A stretch of DNA of 64,000 bases. It comes from Ignavibacteria bacterium. Its GTDB lineage: Bacteria > Bacteroidota > Ignavibacteria > Kapaibacteriales > Kapaibacteriaceae. Of this stretch, positions 1 through 9,368 are shown one piece after another. The translations under genes and the position numbers were made by a program. Location: NCBI GenBank assembly GCA_947495975.1, contig CANMBE010000005.1:84873-148872 (forward strand). Reading direction: 5' to 3'. The number at the start of each line of letters is the position of its first letter. Position 1 is the stretch's first letter. The notes beneath the pieces were generated by a model, which saw nothing but the letters and a program-made list of their open reading frames with translations, ran no database searches and was not told where the DNA came from.

Positions 1-579
1 GGCAAGGGGGCTTTGGGCATTGCACACTTGGCTACAATGCTCCTGAAAGCGCGCGGTATTGTAGACACTCGAGAGCGTTTAGTTGCGCTTGCTGATGCAT
101 ACAGGCCTATACTTGAGAAGGCTTATGACGACCATCCAAAACGGTGGCGAGATATAGAAACAGTAGTAGGAATAGGTGGTAGATATGCGTCGGTTGATGC
201 CTTCCTCGCAGACATAGCACTTGAACCTCCAACAAACTCACTCGATGAGATTGACGGCGATGACGGAGAGGAAGAGTTCATTACGTTGTCCACCATTCAC
301 TCTGCTAAGGGGCTTGAATGGCACTCCGTTTTCCTCATTTGGGTAAACGAAGGTAGGCTGCCTTCGGCCCGTAGCATTGAAAGTGAAGAGAGTTTGGAAG
401 AAGAGCGTCGGCTCTTATACGTCGCCTGCACTCGGGCAAAAGAACGTCTATACCTTACGTATCCGTGCGTGATGTTAGAATGGCAAAATTCAGACGTGCT
501 TGGCCAGCCGAGCAGATTTCTCGTAGACATTTCGTCAGATCACATCCCGAAGTATTACCTGTCTGAAGAGGTACAATAA
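1..579 (+). CDS. UvrD/PcrA-type superfamily 1 helicase, C-terminal part (5' truncated by window)
   Basis: The reading frame is open from the first base, so the gene starts outside the window and only about the last 190 residues are seen. The fragment has the C-terminal UvrD helicase motifs: an STIHSAKGLEW segment (motif V region; the loop that couples ATP and DNA binding) and EERRLLYVACTRAKERLYL (motif VI, with the arginines that contact ATP). The family comprises 3'-5' DNA helicases acting in repair and replication restart. The internal TTG at base 13 is not a credible start because conserved helicase sequence continues upstream. Whether it is UvrD, PcrA or Rep cannot be decided from the tail; AddA/RecB is less likely, as no nuclease domain follows. 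Confidence 0.85.
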   Translation, partial: GKGALGIAHLATMLLKARGIVDTRERLVALADAYRPILEKAYDDHPKRWRDIETVVGIGGRYASVDAFLADIALEPPTNSLDEIDGDDGEEEFITLSTIHSAKGLEWHSVFLIWVNEGRLPSARSIESEESLEEERRLLYVACTRAKERLYLTYPCVMLEWQNSDVLGQPSRFLVDISSDHIPKYYLSEEVQ

Positions 580-714
580 TGGTGTACCATCGTACTTCGT
601 CTCCACGAAGAATGCTTACGGTGTGGTCATGCTTCTGCCCAAAGGTTCCTCATGTGGGAATGCATGCTGTTCGTATGGAAGAACGAATATGGATGTTCAC
701 ACGTCAATGAGGGT

Positions 715-1242
715 ATGAATACAAACAAGGCCCTCTTCCTTGACCGCGATGGAGTAATCAATCATCGCATTGTTGGTGGATACGTACGCAACCAGCACGA
801 ATTTATTCTCCAATCCGAGATTATTCCGCTGCTGCGTGCTGCTCGCCAAATGGGATACCTCTTGATTCTCGTTAGCAACCAACAGGGAGTTGGCAAGGGG
901 GTCATGACCCTGGAGGAGTTAGAACACGTCCACGAGTACATGCAAGAAGTACTTGCATCGGAACTTGATGGTAAGGGGCTTGACGATATCAACTACTGCA
1001 CGGAGTTAGCATCGGCAAACAGCATTCGTCGCAAGCCCGCGCCTGGTATGCTCCTTGAAGCAATTTCAGAGCATAGCCTAGATCCAACACTCTGTTGGTT
1101 TATTGGTGACTCTGTGTCAGATGCACAAGCTGGACGTGCCGCAGGGGTACATACGGTGCTTATAGGGGAGCATCCTGCGGAATCGGCCGATGTTATTATT
1201 CCGCATCATTCGGGGCTTTTGGCCCTCATTGATCTCTTTTAA
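715..1242 (+). CDS. HAD-family phosphatase, GmhB / histidinol-phosphatase-like
   Basis: A protein of about 175 aa with the HAD motif I FLDRDGVIN near the N-terminus, motif II LVSNQQGVGKG, a motif III lysine in RRKPAPGM and motif IV WFIGDSVSDAQAGRAAG. This arrangement (DRDGVIN plus SNQ) is typical of D-glycero-D-manno-heptose-1,7-bisphosphate 7-phosphatase (GmhB) and the related histidinol phosphatase. A zinc-loop cysteine cluster is not obvious, so the substrate stays open. The ATG at 715 was chosen because homology starts there and a GAGGG lies just upstream; an in-frame ATG at 652 would add 21 residues without family character. A heptose role would fit the polysaccharide genes further on, but no heptose kinase or epimerase is adjacent. 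Confidence 0.75.
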   Translation: MNTNKALFLDRDGVINHRIVGGYVRNQHEFILQSEIIPLLRAARQMGYLLILVSNQQGVGKGVMTLEELEHVHEYMQEVLASELDGKGLDDINYCTELASANSIRRKPAPGMLLEAISEHSLDPTLCWFIGDSVSDAQAGRAAGVHTVLIGEHPAESADVIIPHHSGLLALIDLF

Positions 1243-1300
1243 CAGAGAAATTGCTGTATTTGTGACCTTATTTGCTTGGGTCCGTACACCCACCAACTAT

Positions 1301-1351
1301 TGACTTATTGCGTAATAACTGACTATTGGTCATATTTGTGACTCAAAGTCA
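1301..1351. promoter_or_regulatory. Tandem TGACT array, candidate TetR operators
   Basis: TGACT occurs at 1301, 1320 and 1339, exactly 19 bp apart; a TGAC at 1263 is 38 bp before the first. Two of the copies are 13-bp dyads of the form TGAC-N5-GTCA (1320-1332 and 1339-1351; the latter has arms TGACT/AGTCA). A further palindrome TTATT-GCGT-AATAA covers 1305-1318. The array precedes an efflux operon that encodes its own TetR regulator, which is the inferred binder. Confidence 0.5.
1308..1338 (+). promoter_or_regulatory. Candidate Bacteroidota-type promoter of the efflux operon
   Basis: TTG at 1308-1310, a 20-nt spacer and CATATTTG at 1331-1338, one mismatch from the TAnnTTTG minus-7 box known in Bacteroidota. 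The TGACT dyads overlap it, as expected for repression. The spacing equals that of the tRNA-Thr promoter candidate in this window. Confidence 0.35.
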
Positions 1352-1403
1352 GAAGAAATCATAGCATCGTCATAACCTAACGACGACCGAAAGGGAACTC
1401 ACA

Positions 1404-2744
1404 ATGAAGGCACGAATCAGCGTCTCGCTGGTCTTTTATGTATTAGTTGGGGCAATTGGTGCATCAGCTACTACCAGGCCCTTGAGTCTGGACGAAGCGA
1501 TCGAGACCGCGTTGCGTCAGAATAAGAATGTAGCTATTGCGAAACTCGGCATCCAAAAAGCCGAGGCACAGGTCACAGAAGCCTTTGGAAACGCCCTCCC
1601 ATCATTGAACCTCTCGGCGGGTTTCAATCACAACATTCTACTGCCGGTTTTCTTCTTTCCAAATCCAACAACAGGGGAGATATCGCCTCTACGTTTTGGA
1701 TTGCCAAACGCGTACAATGTTAGTGCTCAATTGCAGCAACTCCTTTTCAACAGTGCTGTGTTCACTGGAATCGGAGCTTCAAAAATCTATGCTGACGCTG
1801 CAAAGGCACAACTCGATGCAGTTACTGCTGAAGTTGTAACGGAGACAAAAAAGAGATATTACCAAGCATTGGCGGCTCGAGAACTTGTGATTGTGTCTGT
1901 AGCCACGTATGAAAATGCACGAGAGACACAAAAAATAATCAACGCGCTCTTTAATGAAGGATTGGTTGCCGAGTTTGACAAGATCAGATCAGATGTTGCC
2001 GTTGCTAATATTCAACCAATGGTTGTAGAAGCACAGTCCGGCCAATACAATGCGCTGGCAGCGCTTCAGACATATCTCGCTCTTAACCTGAATGATACGG
2101 TCTCTCTTTCATCTTCAGGTTTTGCTACTCCAGAAGAAGCCCCATTTGAAGAGACGGCAATTTCACTGGCAGTCAAAGAGAATTTTGAACTTAAAGCTTT
2201 GGCACTTCAAGTGGAAGTGTCGCGCGAGTTCGTCCACGTGTATAGCTCTGACTACTATCCAACTCTGGTGGCAATCGGTCAATGGCAAAATCAAGGCCAA
2301 AGCGCATCGCTTTCACATTGGTACAGTGCGTCGAGCTCTTTTGTTGGTTTAAACTTTTCGATAAATCTTTTTAATGGATTTAAAACATCCTCAAAGGTAG
2401 AGCAGGCGAATGTAGATTTTTTGACCACTCAACAGCGCTATCAACAAGTCAGTGATCTCGTAAAGCTAAAGATGCGCACTACAGTGAATCAGATTCGGTC
2501 GGCAAAGTTGCGGATCGATGCACAGAAGAGCACGGTAGGTCAAGCACAGCGTGGTTTTGACATTTCAAAAATCCGATATACAGAGGGCTCTGGAAGTCTC
2601 CTCGAAATCAATGATGCAGAGACTGCTTTGACGCGGGCAAAGGTCAATGAAATCATGGCCGTGCTCGACTACTATGTTACTCGGGCAGAATACGAGCGGA
2701 CCACTGGACAGATCGACGAAAAGTATCGTCGTATGGTTCGATAA
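1404..2744 (+). CDS. TolC-family outer membrane efflux protein
   Basis: A 446-aa protein with a signal peptide (about residues 1-22, ending ASA) followed by LSLDEAIETALRQNKNVAIAKLGIQKAEAQV, the start of an OEP/TolC repeat. A second helical repeat begins around residue 250 (SLAVKENFELKALALQVEVSR) and the protein ends with the typical SLLEINDAETALTRAKVNEIMAVLDYYVTRAEYERTTG. The family forms the trimeric outer-membrane channel of tripartite efflux pumps. It is the first gene of the operon with TetR, adaptor and RND pump, so it is the likely dedicated exit duct for that pump. The start is supported by the signal peptide. Confidence 0.9.
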   Translation: MKARISVSLVFYVLVGAIGASATTRPLSLDEAIETALRQNKNVAIAKLGIQKAEAQVTEAFGNALPSLNLSAGFNHNILLPVFFFPNPTTGEISPLRFGLPNAYNVSAQLQQLLFNSAVFTGIGASKIYADAAKAQLDAVTAEVVTETKKRYYQALAARELVIVSVATYENARETQKIINALFNEGLVAEFDKIRSDVAVANIQPMVVEAQSGQYNALAALQTYLALNLNDTVSLSSSGFATPEEAPFEETAISLAVKENFELKALALQVEVSREFVHVYSSDYYPTLVAIGQWQNQGQSASLSHWYSASSSFVGLNFSINLFNGFKTSSKVEQANVDFLTTQQRYQQVSDLVKLKMRTTVNQIRSAKLRIDAQKSTVGQAQRGFDISKIRYTEGSGSLLEINDAETALTRAKVNEIMAVLDYYVTRAEYERTTGQIDEKYRRMVR

Positions 2745-2754
2745 GGAGACAACT

Positions 2755-3453
2755 ATGGGTGTACAAGAACGAAAAGTGCGAGAAAAGGGACAGCGCCGAG
2801 TCGATATCCTCGATTCAGCACGCCAGGCCTTTATCAAACACGGCTTAGAGCAGACATCAATGGATCGCATTGCGCAAGAAGCAGAGTTAGCAAAAGGAAC
2901 GCTTTATCTCTACTTCCGCAATCGAGATGAATTGCTCATGGCACTTATTGCGGATGACTTTGAACGACTCATTTCAATGATTGAACAAGTTGCAAAAAGC
3001 TCAGATTCACCAGAGCGTAAACTTCTTGCGTGTGTCGGGACATTCTACGATTTCTCGCAAGAGAATGAATTCTTCTACAAGATTATGACGCAGCTGAATG
3101 TTCATACCCTTTTTCAGGACGAAGGCACGAGTGAACCAGTATGTCACTTCCGCGATGTGAACAAGCGTATGATGTCACTCATGGCATCTGTTGTTCAAGA
3201 AGGTGTTGACCAAGGCGTATTCCATATCACACAACCTGTTGAGTTTGTAGTTGTGCAGATGATGGTTTCTCTGAAGGGGGCTATGGTGATTTTGAGAAAC
3301 AACATGATTCCACCTGATTGGGTAAACGTTGATATACAGTACCTCTTGCACAATATCGCGTGTTTGTTTATTCGGGGATTAGAGTCAACAAAGAAAGTGG
3401 ATTCATGTGAATTTCTTTTTGGCGACCCTAGCAGACCAATCCCAAGTGCGTAA
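2755..3453 (+). CDS. TetR/AcrR-family transcriptional regulator
   Basis: About 232 aa. Residues roughly 16-62 form the TetR helix-turn-helix: ILDSARQAFIKHGLEQTSMDRIAQEAELAKGTLYLYFRNRDELLMAL, with the diagnostic GTLYxYF segment. The C-terminal ligand domain is not assignable to a specific inducer. The ATG at 2755 is preceded by a good AAGGAG at 2743-2748 and lies 10 nt after the TolC stop; a longer frame from 2647 would run inside tolC and was rejected. It sits between the channel and adaptor genes, so it likely controls its own operon through the TGACT dyads upstream of tolC. Confidence 0.9.
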   Translation: MGVQERKVREKGQRRVDILDSARQAFIKHGLEQTSMDRIAQEAELAKGTLYLYFRNRDELLMALIADDFERLISMIEQVAKSSDSPERKLLACVGTFYDFSQENEFFYKIMTQLNVHTLFQDEGTSEPVCHFRDVNKRMMSLMASVVQEGVDQGVFHITQPVEFVVVQMMVSLKGAMVILRNNMIPPDWVNVDIQYLLHNIACLFIRGLESTKKVDSCEFLFGDPSRPIPSA

Positions 3454-3498
3454 TTCAAAAAAAAGTAAATAATTCACAAAACGTTTTAGGATGAAATC

Positions 3499-4614
3499 AT
3501 GAATCTTCGCTTTCTTTCCTTACTTGTGCTTTTAGTCTTTGGACTTGCAGCCTGTAGTAACGAATCTGGTACACCGTTCGAAAAACAGCTGGACTCGTTG
3601 CGCAAAGAAAAAGCAACGATCGAAAGCAAGATCAACGATCTCCAATCGAAGCTTGGTACGAAAGCATTACCTGCTGTTGCCCAGCCAGTGACTGTTGTTA
3701 TGGCTGCGAATCAGTCTTTTGTGCACGTTGTTGACGCAAAAGGTGAAGTCGATGCCCGCTCCTCATTACGAATCACACCTCAAATGCCAGGTAGGATTAC
3801 GCGTGTGAATGTCGCCAACGGTCAGGCAGTCAAGAAGGGTCAACTACTTGTTGAGATAGACGCAGAAATCATTCGCAAAGGCATCGCCGAAGTCATGACT
3901 CAACTCGAGTTCTCAATTACACTCTTTGAAAAGCAGAAGCGAATTTTTGATCAAAAGGCAGGGAGCGAAATTCAGTTTCTCTCTGCCAAAAATCAGAAGG
4001 AATCGCTTGAGCGACGCCTTGAGTCGTTGAACGAACAACTTGCTATGTCGCGCGTGATTGCGCCAACGAGCGGCTTTGCTGACAACGTTATGGCAAAGGT
4101 TGGAGAGAACGTGGCTCCTGGTATGCCGCTATTGACAGTAGTGAATGTATCTGACATGCGTGTGATCGTAGATCTTGCAGAATCATTCATTGGGTCAGTA
4201 ACCAATGGAGATCCCGTAACGATTTTCTTCCCAGAGGTTGGAGACTCACTACGGACTCGAATAAACATGGTAGCGAAATCTGTGAATCCGGTGAGCAGAA
4301 CATTCCGAGTAGAGATTTTTGTGCGCCCCGTACCACCAAATCTTCGCCCAAACACAACATGCAGAGTCCTCATTAACGATGTGACCATTGCGTCGACAAT
4401 CGGTATGCCATTGTCAGCGGTTCTGCATGACAACGTTGGCGCGTATGTATACGTGGTTGACTCCAAGAATTCTGCTAGACGTCGTGAAGTGAAGACGGGG
4501 CTAACAAGCGGTGGCAATGTTCAAATAGTATCGGGAGTATCTCTCGGAGAGAACGTGATCGTCCGCGGTGCAGTAGATGTTGCTGATGGTCAAATTGTAC
4601 GCACAGTTAAGTAA
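3499..4614 (+). CDS. RND efflux periplasmic adaptor, HlyD/MFP family lipoprotein
   Basis: 371 aa. The N-terminus is a lipoprotein signal with a lipobox LAAC (Cys19), followed by a heptad-rich stretch at about 27-52. The barrel-sandwich (lipoyl-like) half motif is visible in ITPQMPGRITRVNVANGQAVKKGQLLVEID, with its partner VIAPTSGFADNVMAKVGENVAPGMPLLTVVN after a hairpin of moderate length. The C-terminal beta-barrel and membrane-proximal domain follow (DVADGQIV near the end). Adaptors of this family link an inner-membrane RND pump to TolC in the periplasm. The pump gene starts 9 nt downstream. Confidence 0.92.
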   Translation: MNLRFLSLLVLLVFGLAACSNESGTPFEKQLDSLRKEKATIESKINDLQSKLGTKALPAVAQPVTVVMAANQSFVHVVDAKGEVDARSSLRITPQMPGRITRVNVANGQAVKKGQLLVEIDAEIIRKGIAEVMTQLEFSITLFEKQKRIFDQKAGSEIQFLSAKNQKESLERRLESLNEQLAMSRVIAPTSGFADNVMAKVGENVAPGMPLLTVVNVSDMRVIVDLAESFIGSVTNGDPVTIFFPEVGDSLRTRINMVAKSVNPVSRTFRVEIFVRPVPPNLRPNTTCRVLINDVTIASTIGMPLSAVLHDNVGAYVYVVDSKNSARRREVKTGLTSGGNVQIVSGVSLGENVIVRGAVDVADGQIVRTVK

Positions 4615-4623
4615 TACAAACTC

Positions 4624-7600
4624 ATGCAACACCATAAAGAATTTCCCATAACAGCCTGGGCTGTAGAGAATCGAACAACGATCTACGTGCTCACGATTAT
4701 TATTTCCATCCTTGGCGTTATCTCATACATGCGCCTACCAAAGGAGCAGTTTCCTGATATCGTTGTACCAACGATTCTTGTAACCACGATTAATGCCGGC
4801 ACATCGCCAATTGACGTTGAGAATCTCATCTCGCGTCAGATTGAAAAGCAGATTAAGTCTGTTGCCGATGTGAAGAAGGTAACAAGCACAAGCATTCAGG
4901 ATGCCTCAATTGTCGTAGTTGAGTTTACAACTGGAATTGATCCGATCATCGGCAAGCAACGTGTAAATGATGCTGTTGACCGCGCTCGTTCTGATTTACC
5001 AACACAGTTGACGAAAGAACCACAAGTTCAAGAAGTGGATTTCTCTGAATTTCCGATCATGAACGTCAATATTGCAGGTAATGTTGGCCTAGATGTGTTG
5101 AAGCACTATGCTGATGATCTGCAAGACAAATTTGAGTCTCTGAAGGAGATTCGTAGGGCAGATATCATTGGATCATTGGAAAAGGAAGTGCGAGTGGACA
5201 TCGATCCATATCGTATGCAAGCTGCATTCTTGACCTTTGACGACGTTTCTCGTGCCATCCAGTATGAGAACGTAAATATTTCAGGGGGCGAAATTCTCAA
5301 CGATGGCATTCGCCGCAATCTCCAAGTAACTGGGGAATTCAAAGACGTAGCCCAGATCGAGAATGTCATTATCAAGGGTAGTCGTGGTAACACGGTCTAT
5401 GTTCGCGATATCGCAGATGTGATTGAGACAAACAAGGAACAACAGAGCTATGCTCGGCTTGATGGCAAAGATGTGGTGACTCTTGCTGTTCTTAAGAAAG
5501 CTGGTGAGAATCTTATCAATGCCTCGGATCAGATCCAAGAGATTGTAAAGGAGTACTCTGCAACAAAACTTCCTAAGAATGTCACTATCACGATTACCAA
5601 TGATCAGTCTACGGCAACAAGAATCAATCTTGCCGACTTGATCAATACGATCATCATTGGTTTCATTTTGGTGACGATAGTGCTTATGTTTTTTATGGGC
5701 GTACAGAACGCTTTGTTTGTTGGACTCGCCACGCCGTTGTCATCCTTTATCGCATTTCTCATAATGCCTGGATTTGACTTCACATTCAATGTTGTTGTGA
5801 CGTTTGGATTCTTGTTGGCGCTTGGCATTGTGGTAGATGATGCAATCGTTGTCATTGAAAACACACACCGTCTGCACACCAAAGAGAACATCGACGTCAA
5901 GACAGCAACGAAGTATGCTGCTGCCGAGGTCTTTGCTCCAGTAGTAGCGGGTACACTTACAACTCTCGCACCATTCTTCCCATTGCTCTTCTGGCCAGGA
6001 CTGGTGGGTGAGTTCATGGTATACCTGCCGGCTATTCTGATCATAACCCTAACAGCCTCTTTAGTTGTTGCGTACATCATGAATCCCGTCTTCGCTGTGG
6101 ATTTTATGGATCGCAAGCCAGCCAGAGTTTCTAAGCGGAAGCTTTTTGCAATTGGTACGATAGTTGGGCTTGTAGCAGTGGCCAGTGTGTCTGGTGCGCA
6201 GGTATGGATTGCATTCCTTTCTGTGTTTGTGTTTGGGTTCTGGTGGATGAATCGTAAATACATCACCCCGCGGCTCATTACACCATTTCAGAAGAGCACG
6301 CTACCGTGGATCATGGATCGTTACCGCGATACTCTTCGGTTCTCACTGCAAGGCTGGCGCCCGTACTACATCATTTTGAGCATGGTTGTACTCTTTGCAA
6401 TCACCATCTTCCTCATGGTTGTTGCTGGACCTAAGGTAGTATTCTTCCCTGCGGCCGACCCAAACTATGCCTACGTCTATGTGCAAATGCCGATTGGTAC
6501 GGATGCGGCAGAAACCGACTCTATCGTTCGCGTTGTGGAGAAGAGAGTAAGTAGCGTACTTGGAGACAAGAATCCACTTGTGAAGTCAGTTATTTCAAAT
6601 GTAGGGTTGGGCGCCGGAGACCCTCGGACGCCTGATCGCACGATCACTCCACATAAGGGCAAGGTTACTGTTGCCTTTGTTGAATTTCAGAACCGTCACG
6701 GCGCAAGCACACAAGTCTACCTCGGAAAAATCAGGGATGCTTTGCGAGATCTCCCGGGAGTAGAAATTGTTGTTGATAAGGAATCCAGCGGACCTCCAAC
6801 TGGAAAACCAATCAACATCGAAATCAACGGTGATGAGCTCGATTCTCTCATTTCAATTCAGGATCATGTTCGTCGGCTACTTGTAGACTCTCTTCAAATT
6901 CCAGGTATTGAGAAGCTAAAGAGTGACTTGGTGCGCAACAAGCCCGAGCTGTCCGTTGTTGTTGATCGCGAGAAGGCAAATGCAGAAGGCATTTCAACTG
7001 CCACAATTGGAATGGCACTGCGCAATTCTCTTTACGGATCAGAGGCCACTAAGTACAGGGCTGGTGAGGAAGAGTATCCCGTGCAGTTGCGTGCAAATGA
7101 AGATATGCGCGGCAACGCAGATGCCTTGCTCAATCTACCAATCACGTATCGTGATATGAGTAGTGGCTCGTTTAGGCAGATCCCTATGTCGGCGATAGCG
7201 CATCTTGAGTATTCGTCCACCTTTGCTGGAATTAACCGTAAGAACCAAAAACGAGTTGTTACTCTTGGTTCAAATGTATTGGAAGGATTCAACGAGAATG
7301 AGATAAATGCCCAAATTCGCGCCGCGGTCAAGAATGTAGAGTTACCTGAAGGGTATGAAATCAAGCTCACTGGTGCTCAGGAAGAGCAAGCAGAAAGTGC
7401 AAACTTCCTTGGGTTTGCATTCGGAGTTGCTGCTATGTTGATTCTACTCATCATGGTAACGCAGTTCAACTCGCTTGGTAAGCCCCTTCTCATCATGGTA
7501 ACGGTGCTGTTTAGCTTGATTGGTGTTCTGCTGGGATTCATCATCTTCCGTATGACATTCTCTGTTGTGATTACGGGTGTTGGAGTGATTGCACTGGCGG

Positions 7601-8016
7601 GTATTGTTGTTCGAAATGGAATCGTGCTGGTCGACTTCACAGATGTCCTTCGAAAACAAGGGTGGCGCACAAAGCTTGCCATCATTGAAGGTGGCGCAAT
7701 CCGATTTAACCCAGTTGTACTTACAGCGGGTGCAACAATTCTTGGCCTTATCCCTTTGGCCGTGGGTTTAAACGTTGATTTCTGGGAACTGATTAATCTG
7801 CGCAATCCGCACATACATATTGGGTCAGACAGCGTAGCGTTCTGGGGTCCACTCGCGTGGTCTATTGTATTCGGCTTAGGATTCTCAACGTTCCTTACGC
7901 TCGTCGTTGTACCATGTATGTATTACATTCTGGCAACTCGTCAGGTAAAGAGGGCGCGCAAGAAACACCGTAGACTTATACGGAATGCACAAATGGATGC
8001 GCTTGATAGTCAATAA
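4624..8016 (+). CDS. RND-family efflux transporter (AcrB/MMPL-type inner membrane pump)
   Basis: 1130 aa, slightly longer than AcrB (about 1050). The N-terminal cytoplasmic helix and TM1, the large periplasmic loop, and the TM2-6 block with GFLLALGIVVDDAIVVIENTHR are clear; the paired aspartates of TM4 are residues 405-406 and are the proton-relay acids of the family. The second half repeats the plan and carries GVIALAGIVVRNGIVLVDF. An additional hydrophobic segment around residues 505-540 (after DFMDRKPARVSKRK) accounts for part of the extra length. The substrate cannot be read from sequence: an HAE1-type drug pump is the default, while heavy-metal signatures were not noticed. It is the last gene of the operon. 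Confidence 0.95.
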   Translation: MQHHKEFPITAWAVENRTTIYVLTIIISILGVISYMRLPKEQFPDIVVPTILVTTINAGTSPIDVENLISRQIEKQIKSVADVKKVTSTSIQDASIVVVEFTTGIDPIIGKQRVNDAVDRARSDLPTQLTKEPQVQEVDFSEFPIMNVNIAGNVGLDVLKHYADDLQDKFESLKEIRRADIIGSLEKEVRVDIDPYRMQAAFLTFDDVSRAIQYENVNISGGEILNDGIRRNLQVTGEFKDVAQIENVIIKGSRGNTVYVRDIADVIETNKEQQSYARLDGKDVVTLAVLKKAGENLINASDQIQEIVKEYSATKLPKNVTITITNDQSTATRINLADLINTIIIGFILVTIVLMFFMGVQNALFVGLATPLSSFIAFLIMPGFDFTFNVVVTFGFLLALGIVVDDAIVVIENTHRLHTKENIDVKTATKYAAAEVFAPVVAGTLTTLAPFFPLLFWPGLVGEFMVYLPAILIITLTASLVVAYIMNPVFAVDFMDRKPARVSKRKLFAIGTIVGLVAVASVSGAQVWIAFLSVFVFGFWWMNRKYITPRLITPFQKSTLPWIMDRYRDTLRFSLQGWRPYYIILSMVVLFAITIFLMVVAGPKVVFFPAADPNYAYVYVQMPIGTDAAETDSIVRVVEKRVSSVLGDKNPLVKSVISNVGLGAGDPRTPDRTITPHKGKVTVAFVEFQNRHGASTQVYLGKIRDALRDLPGVEIVVDKESSGPPTGKPINIEINGDELDSLISIQDHVRRLLVDSLQIPGIEKLKSDLVRNKPELSVVVDREKANAEGISTATIGMALRNSLYGSEATKYRAGEEEYPVQLRANEDMRGNADALLNLPITYRDMSSGSFRQIPMSAIAHLEYSSTFAGINRKNQKRVVTLGSNVLEGFNENEINAQIRAAVKNVELPEGYEIKLTGAQEEQAESANFLGFAFGVAAMLILLIMVTQFNSLGKPLLIMVTVLFSLIGVLLGFIIFRMTFSVVITGVGVIALAGIVVRNGIVLVDFTDVLRKQGWRTKLAIIEGGAIRFNPVVLTAGATILGLIPLAVGLNVDFWELINLRNPHIHIGSDSVAFWGPLAWSIVFGLGFSTFLTLVVVPCMYYILATRQVKRARKKHRRLIRNAQMDALDSQ

Positions 8017-8021
8017 ATAAC

Positions 8022-8062
8022 AAAGCCGTAGAGTAAAGGTATCACCTCAACTCTACGGCTTT
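8022..8062. terminator. Bidirectional intrinsic terminator between the RND pump and msrB
   Basis: Perfect 13-bp inverted repeat: arms 8022-8034 (AAAGCCGTAGAGT) and 8050-8062. An additional AGGT/ACCT inner pairing lies in the loop. On the plus strand it is followed by TTTTTCTTT; on the minus strand the A-rich 5' flank gives a U-rich tail. It separates two convergent genes. Confidence 0.85.
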
Positions 8063-8073
8063 TTCTTTAAGAA

Positions 8074-8592
8074 CTATTTCTTCTCAAACTTCAACGAAGC
8101 GCTATTAAGGCAATATCTGAGTCCAGTTGGCTTAGGTCCGTCATCAAATACGTGACCAAGGTGAGCACCACAGCGTGCACATGTAACCTCTGTGCGCTCC
8201 ATCATGAGCGTGCCATCAGAGACAAGCTCAATATTCTCTTTCGCAATCGGATCGAAGAAGGATGGCCATCCTGTGCCTGATTCAAACTTTGTATCACTTG
8301 GAAAAAGCTCGGTGCCACAACATCTACACAGATAAAGCCCCTTGTCGTGATTCTCCAGATACGCGCCGGTAAAGGCACGCTCCGTGCCTTTTTTACGCGC
8401 AATTCGGAATTCATCAGCAGAAAGTTCTTTCTGCCATTCTTCATCAGTTTTGACAATCTTTTCCATAACCATGATTTCCTTGGTTGTTGAGTTATAGATT
8501 TTAACCGCCGCGTTAGATCGCTGCTCCTGCTGAGCCGGAGCGCAAGCAAAAATGGCAAGTCCTATTGCCGCAAGCATCAATGTTGGCTTCAT
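8074..8592 (-). CDS. msrB: Peptide-methionine (R)-S-oxide reductase, exported lipoprotein form
   Basis: 172 aa from the ATG at 8592. An N-terminal lipoprotein signal (AIFAC, Cys17) is followed by the MsrB domain (about 45-170). Two zinc-binding pairs are seen: C89/C92 in YLCRCCG and C138/C141 in CARCG. The motif GTGWPSFF and the catalytic cysteine C161 in [11 protein letters not shown] are present. The enzyme reduces methionine-R-sulfoxide in oxidised proteins; the lipobox suggests it works in the periplasm, facing the envelope. The start overlaps the truA stop as ATGA, indicating translational coupling; an upstream in-frame ATG three codons earlier is less likely. Confidence 0.95.
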   Translation of the reverse strand: MKPTLMLAAIGLAIFACAPAQQEQRSNAAVKIYNSTTKEIMVMEKIVKTDEEWQKELSADEFRIARKKGTERAFTGAYLENHDKGLYLCRCCGTELFPSDTKFESGTGWPSFFDPIAKENIELVSDGTLMMERTEVTCARCGAHLGHVFDDGPKPTGLRYCLNSASLKFEKK

Positions 8593-9368
8593 GGAATCCA
8601 AATAGTAGGTTGCACAGGCGGTATCTTTTCGCGCTCATCATATTGCACAAACTGTAAGTAGAGTCCCGATGGGGGAGCAGTCTTTGTTGCAGGGAATGAA
8701 GACGCTTTACGTAGAAGATCACGAATGCTTGAAGGATCTATTGAGCCCCTTCCGGTCTCAACAATGATTCCAACCATTTGGCGCACCATTCGCCATAAGA
8801 AGTGTGATCCGCGGATGTTGATGATAACAAGTGGACCAAACTCATGAAGCGAACATTCTTGCAACTCAACTGTCGTAGATTTCTCATCAGGGTCATCACG
8901 CGTAAACGACTGAAAGTCGTGGAATCCTTCAAACGCTGCACAAGCTTCTTGCATTTTGCGCACGTTGAGCTCATCTTTTACCCACCACACATATCGTTTG
9001 CCAAAAGCGGTTCGCCTTCTGCATATCTGATACATGTATGAGCGCGAGATTGCGTGATGTCGGGAATGAAATCTAGGGGGCGCCTTGGTGATGTCAATTA
9101 CGTTAACATCAGCCGGAAGCAGGTCATTTACCTTCAGCTTTAGGATGTGAGGCGCAAGCATGGTTGGTGCCTCGAGGTGGGCCACTTGATAGAGGGCATG
9201 AACACCGGAATCGGTTCTGCCCGACCCAACGAACTCAAAGTTTCTGTCGCCGAGTGCCCCAGAAATAGCTCCAATAAGCTCTCCCTGTACGGTGCGTGCA
9301 TTGTTTTGTACTTGCCATCCGGAATAGCGCGTACCTTCGTATTCGATTGTAAACTGGAATCTTGCCAT
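8589..9368 (-). CDS. truA: tRNA pseudouridine(38-40) synthase TruA
   Basis: 259 aa, the normal family length. It carries the TruA signature [20 protein letters not shown] with the catalytic aspartate D53, and the conserved [16 protein letters not shown] and [14 protein letters not shown] segments. The enzyme isomerises uridines 38-40 in the anticodon arm of tRNAs. msrB follows with an ATGA overlap. The start codon overlaps that of the divergent Nudix gene (CATG at 9366-9369), so its promoter must lie inside the Nudix coding region; a TATCTTTA box on the minus strand at 9372-9379 is only 3 nt from the start codon. Confidence 0.95.
   Translation of the reverse strand: MARFQFTIEYEGTRYSGWQVQNNARTVQGELIGAISGALGDRNFEFVGSGRTDSGVHALYQVAHLEAPTMLAPHILKLKVNDLLPADVNVIDITKAPPRFHSRHHAISRSYMYQICRRRTAFGKRYVWWVKDELNVRKMQEACAAFEGFHDFQSFTRDDPDEKSTTVELQECSLHEFGPLVIINIRGSHFLWRMVRQMVGIIVETGRGSIDPSSIRDLLRKASSFPATKTAPPSGLYLQFVQYDEREKIPPVQPTIWIP

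Noticed and set aside
595..610. Hairpin CTTCGT/ACGAAG after the helicase gene as a possible terminator.
   Set aside because: Only 6 bp and no T-run.
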